Shown here: one piece after another, positions 1 to 10,543 of the stretch
How the letters are laid out: the number at the start of each line of letters is the position of its first letter
Numbering within the stretch: the first letter of the stretch is position 1
DNA from: Aphodosoma sp045126975
Lineage (GTDB): Bacteria > Bacteroidota > Bacteroidia > Bacteroidales > Paludibacteraceae
Reading direction: 5' to 3'
NCBI GenBank assembly: GCA_045126975.1
Contig: JBGVPL010000040.1
Location: forward strand, 102,153 to 166,152
DNA length: 64,000 bases
The notes under the pieces: generated by a model
Database searches by the model: none
What the model was told of the DNA's origin: nothing
Seen by the model: the letters and a program-made list of their open reading frames with translations, nothing else
Translations under genes and position numbers: made by a program

Positions 1-1697
1 GCAGTACCGAGAGTAAAGATGATACCAGCGATACCAGGCAATGTCAATACTGCGCGGAATGATGCGAGGATACCGAACAAGAATACGATGTTGATGAGCA
101 ACATAGCATCGGCGATAAGACCAGGAACCAAACCATAGTAGAAAATCATGTAAAGAAGAACAAGTACGAATGCGATGATGAATGACATCATACCTGATTG
201 GATAGCTTCTTCACCGAGTGATGGACCAACAACGTCTTCTTGGATGATGCGAGCTGGAGCTGGCATTTTACCAGATTTGAGTACGTTAGCTAAGTCTTTT
301 GCTTCTTCTGGAGTGAAGTTACCTGAAATTTGTGAGTTACCACCTGTGATTTCAGAGTTAACTGTAGGGAATGAATATGCGTAACCATCAAGAACGATAG
401 CGATTTCGCGACCGATGTTTTCTTTAGTTAAGCGAGCCCAAGTTTTTGAACCTTCTGCGTTCATTTTCATGCTAACAGTAGAACCGTTAGAATATTGGTC
501 GAAGTCAGCGCGAGCGTCGGTTACTACGCTACCTTCGAGCGGAGCGCGACCGTCGCGGTTAGTAACTTTGATAGCGATGAGTTCGAATACTGGTTGTTGT
601 GCTGTTGGGTCCATAGCTTTCACTGACCATACGAAACGAAGTTCGCGTGGGAATAGAGAAGCTACTTGTTTCATAGCGAGCATATCGTTAACATCTGCAG
701 TATCAGAACCGAGAGCAAGACCTACGATAGGGCCGTTGTTTTGCATTGGTTGAAGAATGCTGAATAGTGGGTATTCGCGACGCATTTCTTCGCGGTCAGC
801 TTCAGTTGTTTCTGTTTCGGCAGTGAGTTCTGCTGCGAGGTCAGCTACTGAATCTGTTGTTTCTTCTGCTTTTGGTTCTTCTTGAGACGCAAAATTTTGC
901 GTCTCTACTTCAGCGTTAGCCTCTTCTGTAGCGCGGTTCATGTCGCGAATTACAGCGTTAGCTTGTTCGAGGTAAGGAGCAACTTCAGCATATTTATATG
1001 TTTCCCAGAATTCGAGGTTAGCAGAACCTTGGAGGAGTTTACGAACACGTTCTGGTTCTTTTACGCCTGGAAGTTCAACGAGGATACGACCTTCAACATC
1101 AAGACGTTGGATGTTTGGTTGAACAACACCGAAACGGTCGATACGTGAACGGAGTACGTTGAATGAGTTGTCGATAGCACTGTTAACTTCTTCTTGAAGC
1201 ACTTTCACTACTTCGTCGTTAGTAGCAGAACTTGAAATACGGTCTTTGAGGTCGTATGTGCTGAAAATACCCGCAAGGCGAGCATTAGGGTCAAGTTTTT
1301 CGAATTCTTCTTGGAAGATTTTCAAGAAATTTTCGCCAGATTTAGCTTGGCGTTGGCGGCTGAGTTGGAGTGCTTGGTTGAAGTTTTCGTTTGTGTTGTA
1401 ATCAGAGAGAGCGCGAAGCACGTCTGCTACAGAAACTTCGAGTTGAACGTTCATACCGCCTTTAAGGTCAAGGCCGAGACCGATTTCTTTTTCGCGACAT
1501 TCGCGCAAAGTATAGCCCAACCATACTTTTTCACCACCTACAGAGTCCATGAAGTTGTAGTACTCTTGGTCATCTCCGTTAGCATAAGCTTTAGCTTTTT
1601 TGTCGTAATTGTTAGTTACAACAGAAAAAGAGAGATAAAAGAGACAAATCAACATCAATGCTACTGCAAGTAATCTTACAAATCCTTTGTTTTGCAT
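1..1697 (-). CDS. secD: Protein translocase subunit SecD/SecDF (partial, C-terminus outside window)
   Basis: Inner-membrane accessory of the Sec translocon that uses the proton gradient to help pull exported proteins into the periplasm. The frame opens with ATG at 1697 and runs off the left edge, leaving about 565 residues. Visible are an N-terminal membrane helix (residues about 8-27), the family motif GLDLKGGMN (about 75-83), a large periplasmic region, and the first helix of the membrane block (about residues 505-525). In Bacteroidetes SecD and SecF are usually one fused polypeptide, but the SecF half would lie outside the window. A linker rich in Glu and Thr (about 245-300) contains a perfect 22-bp palindrome that is an intergenic repeat elsewhere in the window. 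The family call is secure. Confidence 0.93.
   Translation of the reverse strand, partial: MQNKGFVRLLAVALMLICLFYLSFSVVTNNYDKKAKAYANGDDQEYYNFMDSVGGEKVWLGYTLRECREKEIGLGLDLKGGMNVQLEVSVADVLRALSDYNTNENFNQALQLSRQRQAKSGENFLKIFQEEFEKLDPNARLAGIFSTYDLKDRISSSATNDEVVKVLQEEVNSAIDNSFNVLRSRIDRFGVVQPNIQRLDVEGRILVELPGVKEPERVRKLLQGSANLEFWETYKYAEVAPYLEQANAVIRDMNRATEEANAEVETQNFASQEEPKAEETTDSVADLAAELTAETETTEADREEMRREYPLFSILQPMQNNGPIVGLALGSDTADVNDMLAMKQVASLFPRELRFVWSVKAMDPTAQQPVFELIAIKVTNRDGRAPLEGSVVTDARADFDQYSNGSTVSMKMNAEGSKTWARLTKENIGREIAIVLDGYAYSFPTVNSEITGGNSQISGNFTPEEAKDLANVLKSGKMPAPARIIQEDVVGPSLGEEAIQSGMMSFIIAFVLVLLYMIFYYGLVPGLIADAMLLINIVFLFGILASFRAVLTLPGIAGIIFTLGT
884..905. repeat. 22-bp perfect palindrome (GAGACGC family) inside secD
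   Basis: GAGACGC, then AAAATTTT, then GCGTCTC. The same element occurs in intergenic DNA at 56917-56940 and 59026-59053, where it forms terminators. Here it is translated in frame as about residues 265-271 of SecD. Confidence 0.85.
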
Positions 1698-1809
1698 AAT
1701 GTTTTTTAATTAGTTTATGTATTTATTAATTTATTGTTTTTCAATGCTATAAACATCAAAAACGGCGCACTAATGACATAGAGCCACTAATGCACACTAA
1801 TTTGGGGTG

Positions 1810-1840
1810 CAAAATTAGTAAATTTTTTTCTATTATGCAA
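1810..1840 (-). promoter_or_regulatory. secD promoter
   Basis: Reverse strand: -7 box TAATTTTG (1810-1817) and -33 TTG (1838-1840) separated by exactly 20 nt, matching the Bacteroidetes primary sigma factor consensus. The leader to the ATG is about 105 nt. Confidence 0.7.
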
Positions 1841-1891
1841 GTGTTTTTTTATTTTTATCTATAATAGTGTTTGCATACCTTAATATATAAC

Positions 1892-1975
1892 AAAGGCAAC
1901 CAAAATTTTGGTTGCCTTTTCTTATTTTAAAGTGGTAGTAGCTAACGTTTTTGCTATTAGCTACTTACCGCTTTA
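1892..1975. terminator. Paired hairpins downstream of aspA
   Basis: A perfect hairpin at 1892-1919 (AAAGGCAACC arms) with a T-run on the forward side, and an imperfect one at about 1929-1975 (arms around GTAGCTAA). They lie just after the aspA stop on the reverse strand and are the likely transcript end; the first looks bidirectional. The rest of 1698-1986 holds only the secD promoter and leader. Confidence 0.6.
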
Positions 1976-1986
1976 TGTCTAATAAA

Positions 1987-3429
1987 TTAGAGTTGTTTTT
2001 TAGGTTTGATGTCCAATTTTACTGGTTCAACCATATTTTCAGGAGCAAGGATAGTGTCGAGGTCTTCTTTGCTTAGGATGTCGTGTTCGAGAACGAGGTC
2101 GTAAACACCTTTGCCAGTAGCCATTGCTTCTTTAGCGATTTTAGTTGAGTTTTTGTAACCGATGATTGGGTTCAAAGCAGTAACGATACCGATTGAGTTG
2201 CGAACTTGGTTCATGCAGTTTTCTGCGTCAGCAACGATACCGTCGATGCAGAGAGTGCGGAGTGTATTGAAACCATTGATGAGCAATTGGATAGATTCGT
2301 AGAGACTGTAAACCAATACAGGTTCCATAACGTTCAATTCCAATTGAGCATTTTCTGATGCCAACATAACAGTTGTGTCGTTACCAATTACTTTGTAGCA
2401 AAGTTGGTTCATCACTTCAGGGATAACAGGGTTAACTTTACCAGGCATGATAGAAGAACCAGGTTGCATTTCTGGCAAGTGGAGTTCGTGGATACCGCAA
2501 CGAGGACCTGAACCCATCAAGCGAAGGTCGTTACAGATTTTGATGCTTTTCAAAGCGATGCGTTTCAAGCAAGAAGAGTAAGCAACGAGAACGTCAGTAG
2601 CAGAAGTTACTTCGATGAGGTCTTCAGCCAAAGTTACATTCCAACCTGTGATTTCGCGGAGAGCTTCAGTGCAGAGTTTGCTGTAGCCAGGTTCAGAGCA
2701 GATACCTGTACCGATAGCAGTAGCACCCATGTTGATGCAAAGCAATTCTTCAGCAGCAGCTTTCAAGCATTTAACTTGCTCTTTCATACCGTTAGCGAAA
2801 GCTTGGAATGTTTGACCAAGAGTCATAGGTACACCGTCTTGCAATTGAGTGCGACCCATTTTAACTACATTTTTGAATTCAGCAGCTTTAGCCTCGAGAG
2901 AAGCGATGAATTTTTCCATAGCTTCGATGAGTTCTGGAGTTTTGAGGTAAAGGCCGAAGTGGAATGCAGTTGGGTAAGCATCGTTAGTAGATTGAGAAGC
3001 GTTGATGTGGTCGTTAGGAGAGCAGAATTGGTATTCGCCATATTGGTGACCCATGATAGCCAAAGCGCGGTTAGCGATAACTTCGTTGGCATTCATGTTT
3101 ACAGTAGTACCAGCACCGCCTTGAATCATATCAGAAGCGAACCATTCGTGGTGTTGACCAGCGTAGATTTCGTCGCAAGCTTGGCAGATGGCTTTGAATT
3201 GTTCGTCAGTCAATTTGCCTTGTTTGTGGTTAGCGATAGCTGCACCTTTTTTAGTGATAGCCATACCTTTGATGAATGTAGGGTATTCGTTCATCAAACG
3301 GCCAGAGATTTTGAAGTTTTCGAAGCCACGGAGAGATTGTACGCCGTACATTGCTTCTACAGGGATTTCTTTTGAACCGATAAGGTCGCTTTCAGTGCGT
3401 GTTTTGCCTGAAAATTTGATAGTGTCCAT
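1987..3429 (-). CDS. aspA: Aspartate ammonia-lyase (aspartase)
   Basis: Interconverts L-aspartate with fumarate and ammonia in the cytoplasm. The 480-residue protein carries the fumarase/aspartase superfamily signature GSSIMPGKVNP at 324-334 (the mobile catalytic serine loop), the TQLQDGVP block near 194-201 and NDHINASQSTND near 139-150. The N-terminal region resembles aspartase more than fumarase C. It has its own promoter and faces away from gdhA, so ammonia and amino-acid nitrogen enzymes flank one shared control region. Discrimination from class II fumarase is by overall resemblance only. Confidence 0.88.
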   Translation of the reverse strand: MDTIKFSGKTRTESDLIGSKEIPVEAMYGVQSLRGFENFKISGRLMNEYPTFIKGMAITKKGAAIANHKQGKLTDEQFKAICQACDEIYAGQHHEWFASDMIQGGAGTTVNMNANEVIANRALAIMGHQYGEYQFCSPNDHINASQSTNDAYPTAFHFGLYLKTPELIEAMEKFIASLEAKAAEFKNVVKMGRTQLQDGVPMTLGQTFQAFANGMKEQVKCLKAAAEELLCINMGATAIGTGICSEPGYSKLCTEALREITGWNVTLAEDLIEVTSATDVLVAYSSCLKRIALKSIKICNDLRLMGSGPRCGIHELHLPEMQPGSSIMPGKVNPVIPEVMNQLCYKVIGNDTTVMLASENAQLELNVMEPVLVYSLYESIQLLINGFNTLRTLCIDGIVADAENCMNQVRNSIGIVTALNPIIGYKNSTKIAKEAMATGKGVYDLVLEHDILSKEDLDTILAPENMVEPVKLDIKPKKQL

Positions 3430-3816
3430 AGGGATTAGTTATTAATGATTAATGATTAGTTATTAACGGATTTTGTGTACCTATATAATATTTTGCAAAG
3501 GTAGCCAAATAAATTCATACGGCCAAGAGAAAATGAATAAAATTTTTTTTGCATTAAAAAAAATAAAAATGAGAAAAAAACGGGTGCTTTTAAGTTTCAA
3601 ATTGTAGCAAAAGAAAAATAAAAAGTTATCAATTTTTATCTTTTTGGGATTTATTTGTTACAGTATGATATTTTATATATAAAATAATGTCAAAAAACTA
3701 TTAAATTGTAAATTTTAATTTTTTTCTAAAAATATTTGCTCATATCAAAAAAAAGTGCTAATATTGCATCGTGAAATATGAATATAGTTTCTCACTTAAT
3801 TTAATATTTAATTACT
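3430..3816. promoter_or_regulatory. Divergent control region between aspA and gdhA
   Basis: This 387-bp region has no gene. Reverse strand: -7 TACCTTTG at 3496-3503 and -33 TTG at 3524-3526 (20-nt spacer) for aspA. Forward strand: -33 TTTG at 3735-3738 and a near-consensus -7 TAATATTG at 3759-3766 (20-nt spacer) for gdhA. Positions 3433-3467 are five 7-nt units (gattagt, tattaat and variants). The centre is very A/T-rich with no other structure that I recognise. Confidence 0.65.
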
Positions 3817-5160
<1,344 letters not shown>

Positions 5161-5199
5161 TAAACACATTGAGATTGTTTAAAACATCTTAAACTATAT

Positions 5200-5235
5200 G
5201 GGGTTGACCTTTTGGTCAACCCCTATTTTTTTTTA
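5200..5235 (+). terminator. gdhA intrinsic terminator
   Basis: Perfect 10-bp stem GGGGTTGACC with loop TTTT, followed by a long T-run. Confidence 0.9.
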
Positions 5236-5380
5236 TATTTAACAGTAACCTTTAAGCAATTTATACCGAATAAGCCTGACAATTGATGCGTATTTTATTT
5301 AATAAACCTATTAGTTTTTATTAAAACATTATTTACAAATGTTTATATTTATTTAACCTTATTATATTCAATATTTTACA

Positions 5381-5388
5381 TACCTTTG
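5381..5388 (+). promoter_or_regulatory. Promoter -7 box of the activase unit
   Basis: TACCTTTG at 5381-5388, with a weak -33. Transcription would start near 5394, which rules out the GTG at 5391 as a start codon and supports the ATG at 5415. Confidence 0.6.
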
Positions 5389-5414
5389 CAGTGTCTTTAA
5401 TAAGGTTATTAAAT

Positions 5415-7193
5415 ATGTCAACTAAAGTAATAAAAAACACTTACAATCTTGGCGTTGATATTGGTTCTACAACAATGAAAGTTGCTGTTATCGACGACGA
5501 CAATAACTTGCTATTTAACGATTACCGTCGTCATAATGCAAATATCCGTCAAACTGCACGTCACATAATAGGCGCGATGTATGCCCATCTTGGCTCTTGC
5601 TCTTTGCGTGTGATGATTACGGGTTCGGTAGGCATGGGTTATGCCGAACGCTTAGGCTTTAATTTCTCTCAAGAAGTAGTGGCTGCTGCAGAGGTGGTCA
5701 AGCAAAATTATCCTAATGTGCATACTTTCATTGATATGGGTGGAGAAGATAGCAAAATGATTTTCTTCAACGAAGGCAAAGTGCCAGACATACGTATGAA
5801 TGGCTCATGTGCAGGTGGCACTGGTGCTTTTATCGACCAAACGGCTACTCTTCTCGGCATTGATACTACCGAACTCAATTCGCTTGCCGAAAAGGCTACG
5901 ACAATCTATCCTATTGCCTCACGTTGTGGTGTTTTTTCTAAAACCGACATTCAAAACCTCTTAGCACGGAATGTATCGCGTGCCGACATCGCAGCATCTA
6001 TGTTTAATGCTGTGGCTCTACAAGTTATCTCTTCTCTTTCTCGTGGTATGGATATTGAGCCAAATATATTTTTTTGTGGAGGTCCATTTGCATATTTGCC
6101 AGAACTAAAAAAACATTTTCAGCGACTACTCCAATTAGAAGATTCTGATTGTATCTTGCCCGATAATGCTCAAATTATTCCTGCTTTAGGTTGTGCACTA
6201 TTGGCTAAAGCTGAATGTCAAAAAGCTACTCGCATTGCCAAACTTATCCACCTTCTACGATATGCCGATGAAGAGCTTACTCTTAGTCACTCTAACCAAT
6301 TACAACCTCTATTTTCCAATAAAACCGATTTCGACAATTGGTTAAAAAACAAAACTATCCATCACATTTCTTCTGCTCAACTAATAGATTCTGAACCTAC
6401 CGACTATTATCTTGGCGTTGATTCTGGTTCTACTACGACTAAAATAATTTTGCTAAATAACGAAGGTAAAATTGCATATTCCGATTATCGACGCAACGAA
6501 GGCGATTCTTTTAACGCTTTTTATGCTTCAATGCAACAACTCTATCAATCAGTTGCTCATCCCGAAAATATTATAATTCGTCGCAGCTGTGCCACTGGCT
6601 ATGGCGAAAATCTTCTCAAAACTGCCTTTAATCTCGACTATGGTATCGTCGAAACTATGGCTCATTTCACTGCTGCCAAATCTATCAATCCTAATGTCTC
6701 TTTCCTTCTCGACATAGGCGGACAAGACATGAAAGCCATTTTCATTGAGAATGGAACTATTCGTCGCATCGAAATCAACGAGGCTTGTTCATCTGGTTGT
6801 GGTTCTTTTATCGAAACTTTTGCCAATATGCTCAATTATTCTGTTGCCGAATTCGCCCGTATGGCATGTTTTGCCCATTATCCTTACGACCTTGGTACTC
6901 GTTGTACTGTTTTCATGAATTCTAAGGTCAAACAAGCTATGCGCGAAGGTGCTTCTGTCGATGATATTGCTGCTGGGTTTAGTTATTCGGTTATAAAAAA
7001 TTGTCTTTTTAAGGTTATGAAATTGCGTAATATCAACGAATTAGGCAATCATATAGTTGTCCAAGGTGGCACATTCCGTAATTTCAGCATCGTCCGTGCT
7101 CTCGAATTAATGACCAATACCAATGTGTCATTATCCAACATACCTGAACTCATGGGTGCCTATGGTGCAGCCCTTTATGCAATGAATAATTAA
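5415..7193 (+). CDS. Two-domain BadF/HgdC-type ATPase (acyl-CoA dehydratase activase-like)
   Basis: ATP-dependent activators of this family inject an electron into 2-hydroxyacyl-CoA dehydratase or benzoyl-CoA reductase type Fe-S enzymes. The protein (592 residues from ATG 5415) is a tandem duplication: ASKHA phosphate loops GVDIGSTTMK (about 13-22) and GVDSGSTTTK (about 334-343). In the first domain Cys132 and Cys171, and in the second Cys458 and Cys497, match the two cysteines that in characterised activases hold a [4Fe-4S] cluster between subunits. The next gene starts 25 bp later. In many bacteria the two genes are one long polypeptide; that comparison is from general knowledge. The physiological substrate is unknown. 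Confidence 0.85.
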   Translation: MSTKVIKNTYNLGVDIGSTTMKVAVIDDDNNLLFNDYRRHNANIRQTARHIIGAMYAHLGSCSLRVMITGSVGMGYAERLGFNFSQEVVAAAEVVKQNYPNVHTFIDMGGEDSKMIFFNEGKVPDIRMNGSCAGGTGAFIDQTATLLGIDTTELNSLAEKATTIYPIASRCGVFSKTDIQNLLARNVSRADIAASMFNAVALQVISSLSRGMDIEPNIFFCGGPFAYLPELKKHFQRLLQLEDSDCILPDNAQIIPALGCALLAKAECQKATRIAKLIHLLRYADEELTLSHSNQLQPLFSNKTDFDNWLKNKTIHHISSAQLIDSEPTDYYLGVDSGSTTTKIILLNNEGKIAYSDYRRNEGDSFNAFYASMQQLYQSVAHPENIIIRRSCATGYGENLLKTAFNLDYGIVETMAHFTAAKSINPNVSFLLDIGGQDMKAIFIENGTIRRIEINEACSSGCGSFIETFANMLNYSVAEFARMACFAHYPYDLGTRCTVFMNSKVKQAMREGASVDDIAAGFSYSVIKNCLFKVMKLRNINELGNHIVVQGGTFRNFSIVRALELMTNTNVSLSNIPELMGAYGAALYAMNN

Positions 7194-7218
7194 TCTATTT
7201 CTCATTCCTCATTCAAAC

Positions 7219-9834
7219 ATGCAAACCCTCAACGACATACTCAACGCTAACCAATATACTTCAGAATACGAAACTTGCCCCGGTTGCGAAAACCATTGCA
7301 CATTCCGTCTATTCCATTTTGCCAATGGCAACACTTTTTATTCTGGCAACAACTGCGAAAAAATCTATTCCAATCGCACCGATTCCTCTCGTCAAGGCAC
7401 AAATATGTTTGCCGAAAAATACAAACTACTCTTCCAACGTGAAAAATTTCTTTCTATTTTAGAGAAAAAAAACACAAGTGAAGGTGGTAATAAACTTTCA
7501 ACTCTTAAAATCGGTATCCCTCGTGCCCTTGGTATATACGAAAACTACCCCTTTTGGCATGCTCTTTTCTCCTATTGTGGCATAAAGGTCGTACTTTCGC
7601 AACCTTCTACAAACACTCTCTACGAGCGTGGTATTCATACTGTTATGGCAGATAATATATGTTTCCCTGCCAAACTAATGCATGGTCACATCTACAATCT
7701 CATCACTCGTGGAGTCGACCGCATATTCTATCCCTATGTTGTATATGAGCAAAAAGAAGACAAACATTCTGCCAACTCATTCAACTGCCCTATAGTTAGT
7801 GGCTATTCCGATGTTATACGCAGCGCCATCGACCCTTCCGATCGTCATTCCATCGCCCTCGATTCGCCTACCATATCGTTCAACAATTCCCGATTGCTCA
7901 CAAAGTCTTGTTGTGAATATCTTACCTCTTTAGGTATAGATAAAACTACTGCCATCGCAGCCGTCAATGTAGCGCAACAGGCTCAAAATGAGTATAAAAC
8001 TATTCTCGCCAATCGCAACAACGAGGTCTTGCAACGTGCTATTGCCGACCACCGAATGGTCATCCTTCTCGCTGGTCGTCCCTATCACATAGATCCTCTT
8101 ATCGAACACAAAATATCTCATGCTATTGCCGATATGGGTGTCGATGTCATAACTACCGACATTGCTTTTAATCATACATCCTCAGTCTTCAACGAAATCA
8201 ATTCTCTCTCCCAATGGGCATATCCTAATCGCATTTTCAAAGCGGCTCATTTTGTTGGCAATCATCAATATAGCAACTTGCATCTTGTCGAACTCACCTC
8301 TTTTGGCTGTGGTCCCGATGCTTTTATTCTCGACGAAGTAGGTTCTCTCCTTAGCCGTTATAATAAAAATCTCACTATTCTCAAAATCGACGATGTCAAT
8401 AACATTGGCTCTCTACGCCTTCGCATCCGTTCTCTCATCGAAAGCACTAAAAGCAAAGCAACCCAATATTGTCCTCCTGTTTTAGGGGGACGAGCCGAAG
8501 GCGGAGGGGGTATATTCAATTCTCAATTATCAATTCTCAACTCTCAACTCACTCCCATCCCATTCCAAACTACCAAAACATTCGAAACCTCCGACCGTCA
8601 ACGCACCATTCTCGCACCCTATTTCGCCGAAGGTTACTCCGAATTCTTACCCTCTCTTATGAAGGTTGCAGGCTATCGACTTGTCAATCTGCCTATTGGC
8701 TCTCAATCCGATGCCGAGACAGGTCTTAAATATGCCAACAACGATGTCTGTTATCCCGCAACTATTGTCATTGGTAGTATTATGAATGCCCTTAAAAGTG
8801 GCAAATACGATCTCGACAATACTGCTGTTGTCATCACTCAAACAGGGGGACAATGTCGCGCAAGCAACTACATGGCTCTTATCAAAAATGCACTCACTGC
8901 CGAAGGTTTCTCTCACGTCCCTGTCATCTCTTTTGCTTTAGGAGCTGGACTGCAAAACACACAACCTGGCTTCAAACTCTCTATTCGTCGCATGGCACGC
9001 ATCACTCTCCATACTTTGCTTTATGCCGATTGCCTTGCCAAACTCTATCACGCTTCTGTTGTACGCACTAAACCTGAAATCTCTCAAACCGACATAAAAA
9101 ATCTTTACAACCACTATATCACCGAATCTTTTTCATATATCGAACGTCGTGATACCGACGGACTTATCTCTCTTCTTTCTCGTGCGGTGAACGATTTTTC
9201 ATCTCTCACCGACTTCTCTCGTCGCGTGCCAGTCATCGGTCTTGTTGGCGAAATCTATGTTAAATACAATAATTTCAGCAACAAAAACGTTATACCTTGG
9301 CTGATAGCTCAAGGCGTCGAAGTCGTGCCACCTTCTTTAGTAGGTTTTTTCAGCACTGCTTTTGTCAATACTCATATCTATCGCAAACAAAACATTAAAG
9401 CAGTCGCCACCACATCTCGTCTCGTATCCGATGCGCTTCATCATTACGTATTGCGCACTATGCGTCGTTACGATGCCGTCTGCCGTTCTTATCCTTTCTA
9501 TCGCCCTTTTACCGACATATTCGACAATGCCCGCCTTGCTTCCGACATCATCAATCTCGCAGCCGATTTCGGCGAGGGCTGGTTCCTTCCTGGCGAAATA
9601 TGCCATTTGGCGCATAGTGGAGTCAACAATGTCATCAGTCTTCAACCATTCGGATGCATTGCCAATCACATAATATCCAAAGGAATAGAAAAACGCTTCA
9701 AACGATTCTATCCAAACCTCAACCTCCTATTCCTCGATTTCGACAGTAGCACCTCCGAAGCCAATATCTTCAACCGCCTTCACTTCATGCTCCGCAACAC
9801 TCAAAACGAACTAAAAAATATAAAAAACTCATGA
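7219..9834 (+). CDS. DUF2229/HgdB-like protein, partner of the activase
   Basis: The 871-residue protein has an N-terminal cysteine cluster (Cys20, Cys23, Cys27, Cys46) that could bind a metal or Fe-S cluster. A DUF2229-type region follows (KIGIPRALGIYENYPFW near 95-110, DNICFPAKLMHGH near 152-164), then a dehydratase component-like region (YANNDVCYPA near 503, GGQCRASNY near 545). The gene ends in an ATGA overlap with the TetR gene. Residues about 418-444 are encoded by repeat DNA: a CCTCCTgttttAGGGGG element plus five 7-nt units, placed between the two halves and still in frame. Probable function is radical or electron-transfer chemistry on a CoA-linked or similar substrate; the reaction cannot be read from sequence. 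Confidence 0.78.
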   Translation: MQTLNDILNANQYTSEYETCPGCENHCTFRLFHFANGNTFYSGNNCEKIYSNRTDSSRQGTNMFAEKYKLLFQREKFLSILEKKNTSEGGNKLSTLKIGIPRALGIYENYPFWHALFSYCGIKVVLSQPSTNTLYERGIHTVMADNICFPAKLMHGHIYNLITRGVDRIFYPYVVYEQKEDKHSANSFNCPIVSGYSDVIRSAIDPSDRHSIALDSPTISFNNSRLLTKSCCEYLTSLGIDKTTAIAAVNVAQQAQNEYKTILANRNNEVLQRAIADHRMVILLAGRPYHIDPLIEHKISHAIADMGVDVITTDIAFNHTSSVFNEINSLSQWAYPNRIFKAAHFVGNHQYSNLHLVELTSFGCGPDAFILDEVGSLLSRYNKNLTILKIDDVNNIGSLRLRIRSLIESTKSKATQYCPPVLGGRAEGGGGIFNSQLSILNSQLTPIPFQTTKTFETSDRQRTILAPYFAEGYSEFLPSLMKVAGYRLVNLPIGSQSDAETGLKYANNDVCYPATIVIGSIMNALKSGKYDLDNTAVVITQTGGQCRASNYMALIKNALTAEGFSHVPVISFALGAGLQNTQPGFKLSIRRMARITLHTLLYADCLAKLYHASVVRTKPEISQTDIKNLYNHYITESFSYIERRDTDGLISLLSRAVNDFSSLTDFSRRVPVIGLVGEIYVKYNNFSNKNVIPWLIAQGVEVVPPSLVGFFSTAFVNTHIYRKQNIKAVATTSRLVSDALHHYVLRTMRRYDAVCRSYPFYRPFTDIFDNARLASDIINLAADFGEGWFLPGEICHLAHSGVNNVISLQPFGCIANHIISKGIEKRFKRFYPNLNLLFLDFDSSTSEANIFNRLHFMLRNTQNELKNIKNS
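8471..8549. repeat. In-frame composite repeat inside the HgdB-like gene
   Basis: 8471-8514 belongs to the CCCCCT/AGGGGG element family also at 33456-33500 and 54070-54113. 8515-8549 is five 7-nt units (ttcaatt, ctcaatt, atcaatt, ctcaact, ctcaact). Confidence 0.85.
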
Positions 9835-10445
9835 AAGAAAATCTCGAACAACAAATACTCGCCGTAGCCGAAGAACTTTTCATTGCCAACGGCTTTGATG
9901 GCACATCAACTACAACAATAGCGCAAAAAGTAGGTTGCAATCAAGCTCTAATTCACTACTATTTCCGCACAAAAGAAAATCTATTTCAACAAATCTTTGT
10001 GCGCAAATTCGAAGCAACCATCACCCACTTGCTCGAACCTCTAACCTCCGAACTCCCTTTTAACGAAAAAATCACTAATTGCATCAACATTTACTTCGAC
10101 TTACTGCAAAACAATCGACAGCTTCCTTCTTGCATTATCCACGAACTTGCTTTCAATCCCCAACGGCGCGAATTTATCCGTAATCATTTCATCAAAAATC
10201 CAATGCGACAAAATGTTTACTATCGCTTTAGCGAAACAATCGAAAACGAAATTCGACAAGGCAACATCCGCCCAATCGAGCCCTTCGACCTGATATTTAA
10301 CATTATATCTCTATGCCTATTCACATTCATCACCCTCCCTATCTATGCCGATCTCCTCGAACGTACCCCCGAACAAGTCGACGACTATATCAATCACCGC
10401 CGACAAGAAATCATTACCCAAATCATCACCTCCCTTTATCCATAA
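9831..10445 (+). CDS. TetR/AcrR family transcriptional regulator
   Basis: This 204-residue protein has an N-terminal helix-turn-helix: residues about 25-45 contain TSTTTIAQKVGCNQALIHYY followed by the family hallmark FRTKENLFQQIF. The C-terminal domain is presumably ligand-binding and diverges as usual. It overlaps the stop of the HgdB-like gene by 4 bp (ATGA), so it is co-translated and probably controls this operon. The ligand is unknown. Confidence 0.87.
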   Translation: MKENLEQQILAVAEELFIANGFDGTSTTTIAQKVGCNQALIHYYFRTKENLFQQIFVRKFEATITHLLEPLTSELPFNEKITNCINIYFDLLQNNRQLPSCIIHELAFNPQRREFIRNHFIKNPMRQNVYYRFSETIENEIRQGNIRPIEPFDLIFNIISLCLFTFITLPIYADLLERTPEQVDDYINHRRQEIITQIITSLYP

Positions 10446-10471
10446 TATTTTATTATAACTATCAAAAACTA

Positions 10472-10503
10472 TTTGCACAATTCAGAAAATTATATTAACT
10501 TTG
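10472..10503 (+). promoter_or_regulatory. DUF5606 gene promoter
   Basis: -33 TTTG (10472-10475), 20-nt spacer, -7 TAACTTTG (10496-10503); start codon 40 nt downstream. Confidence 0.75.
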
Positions 10504-10543
10504 CGACTCGAAAAAACAAACCCTTAATTAAATCTAAACACTT

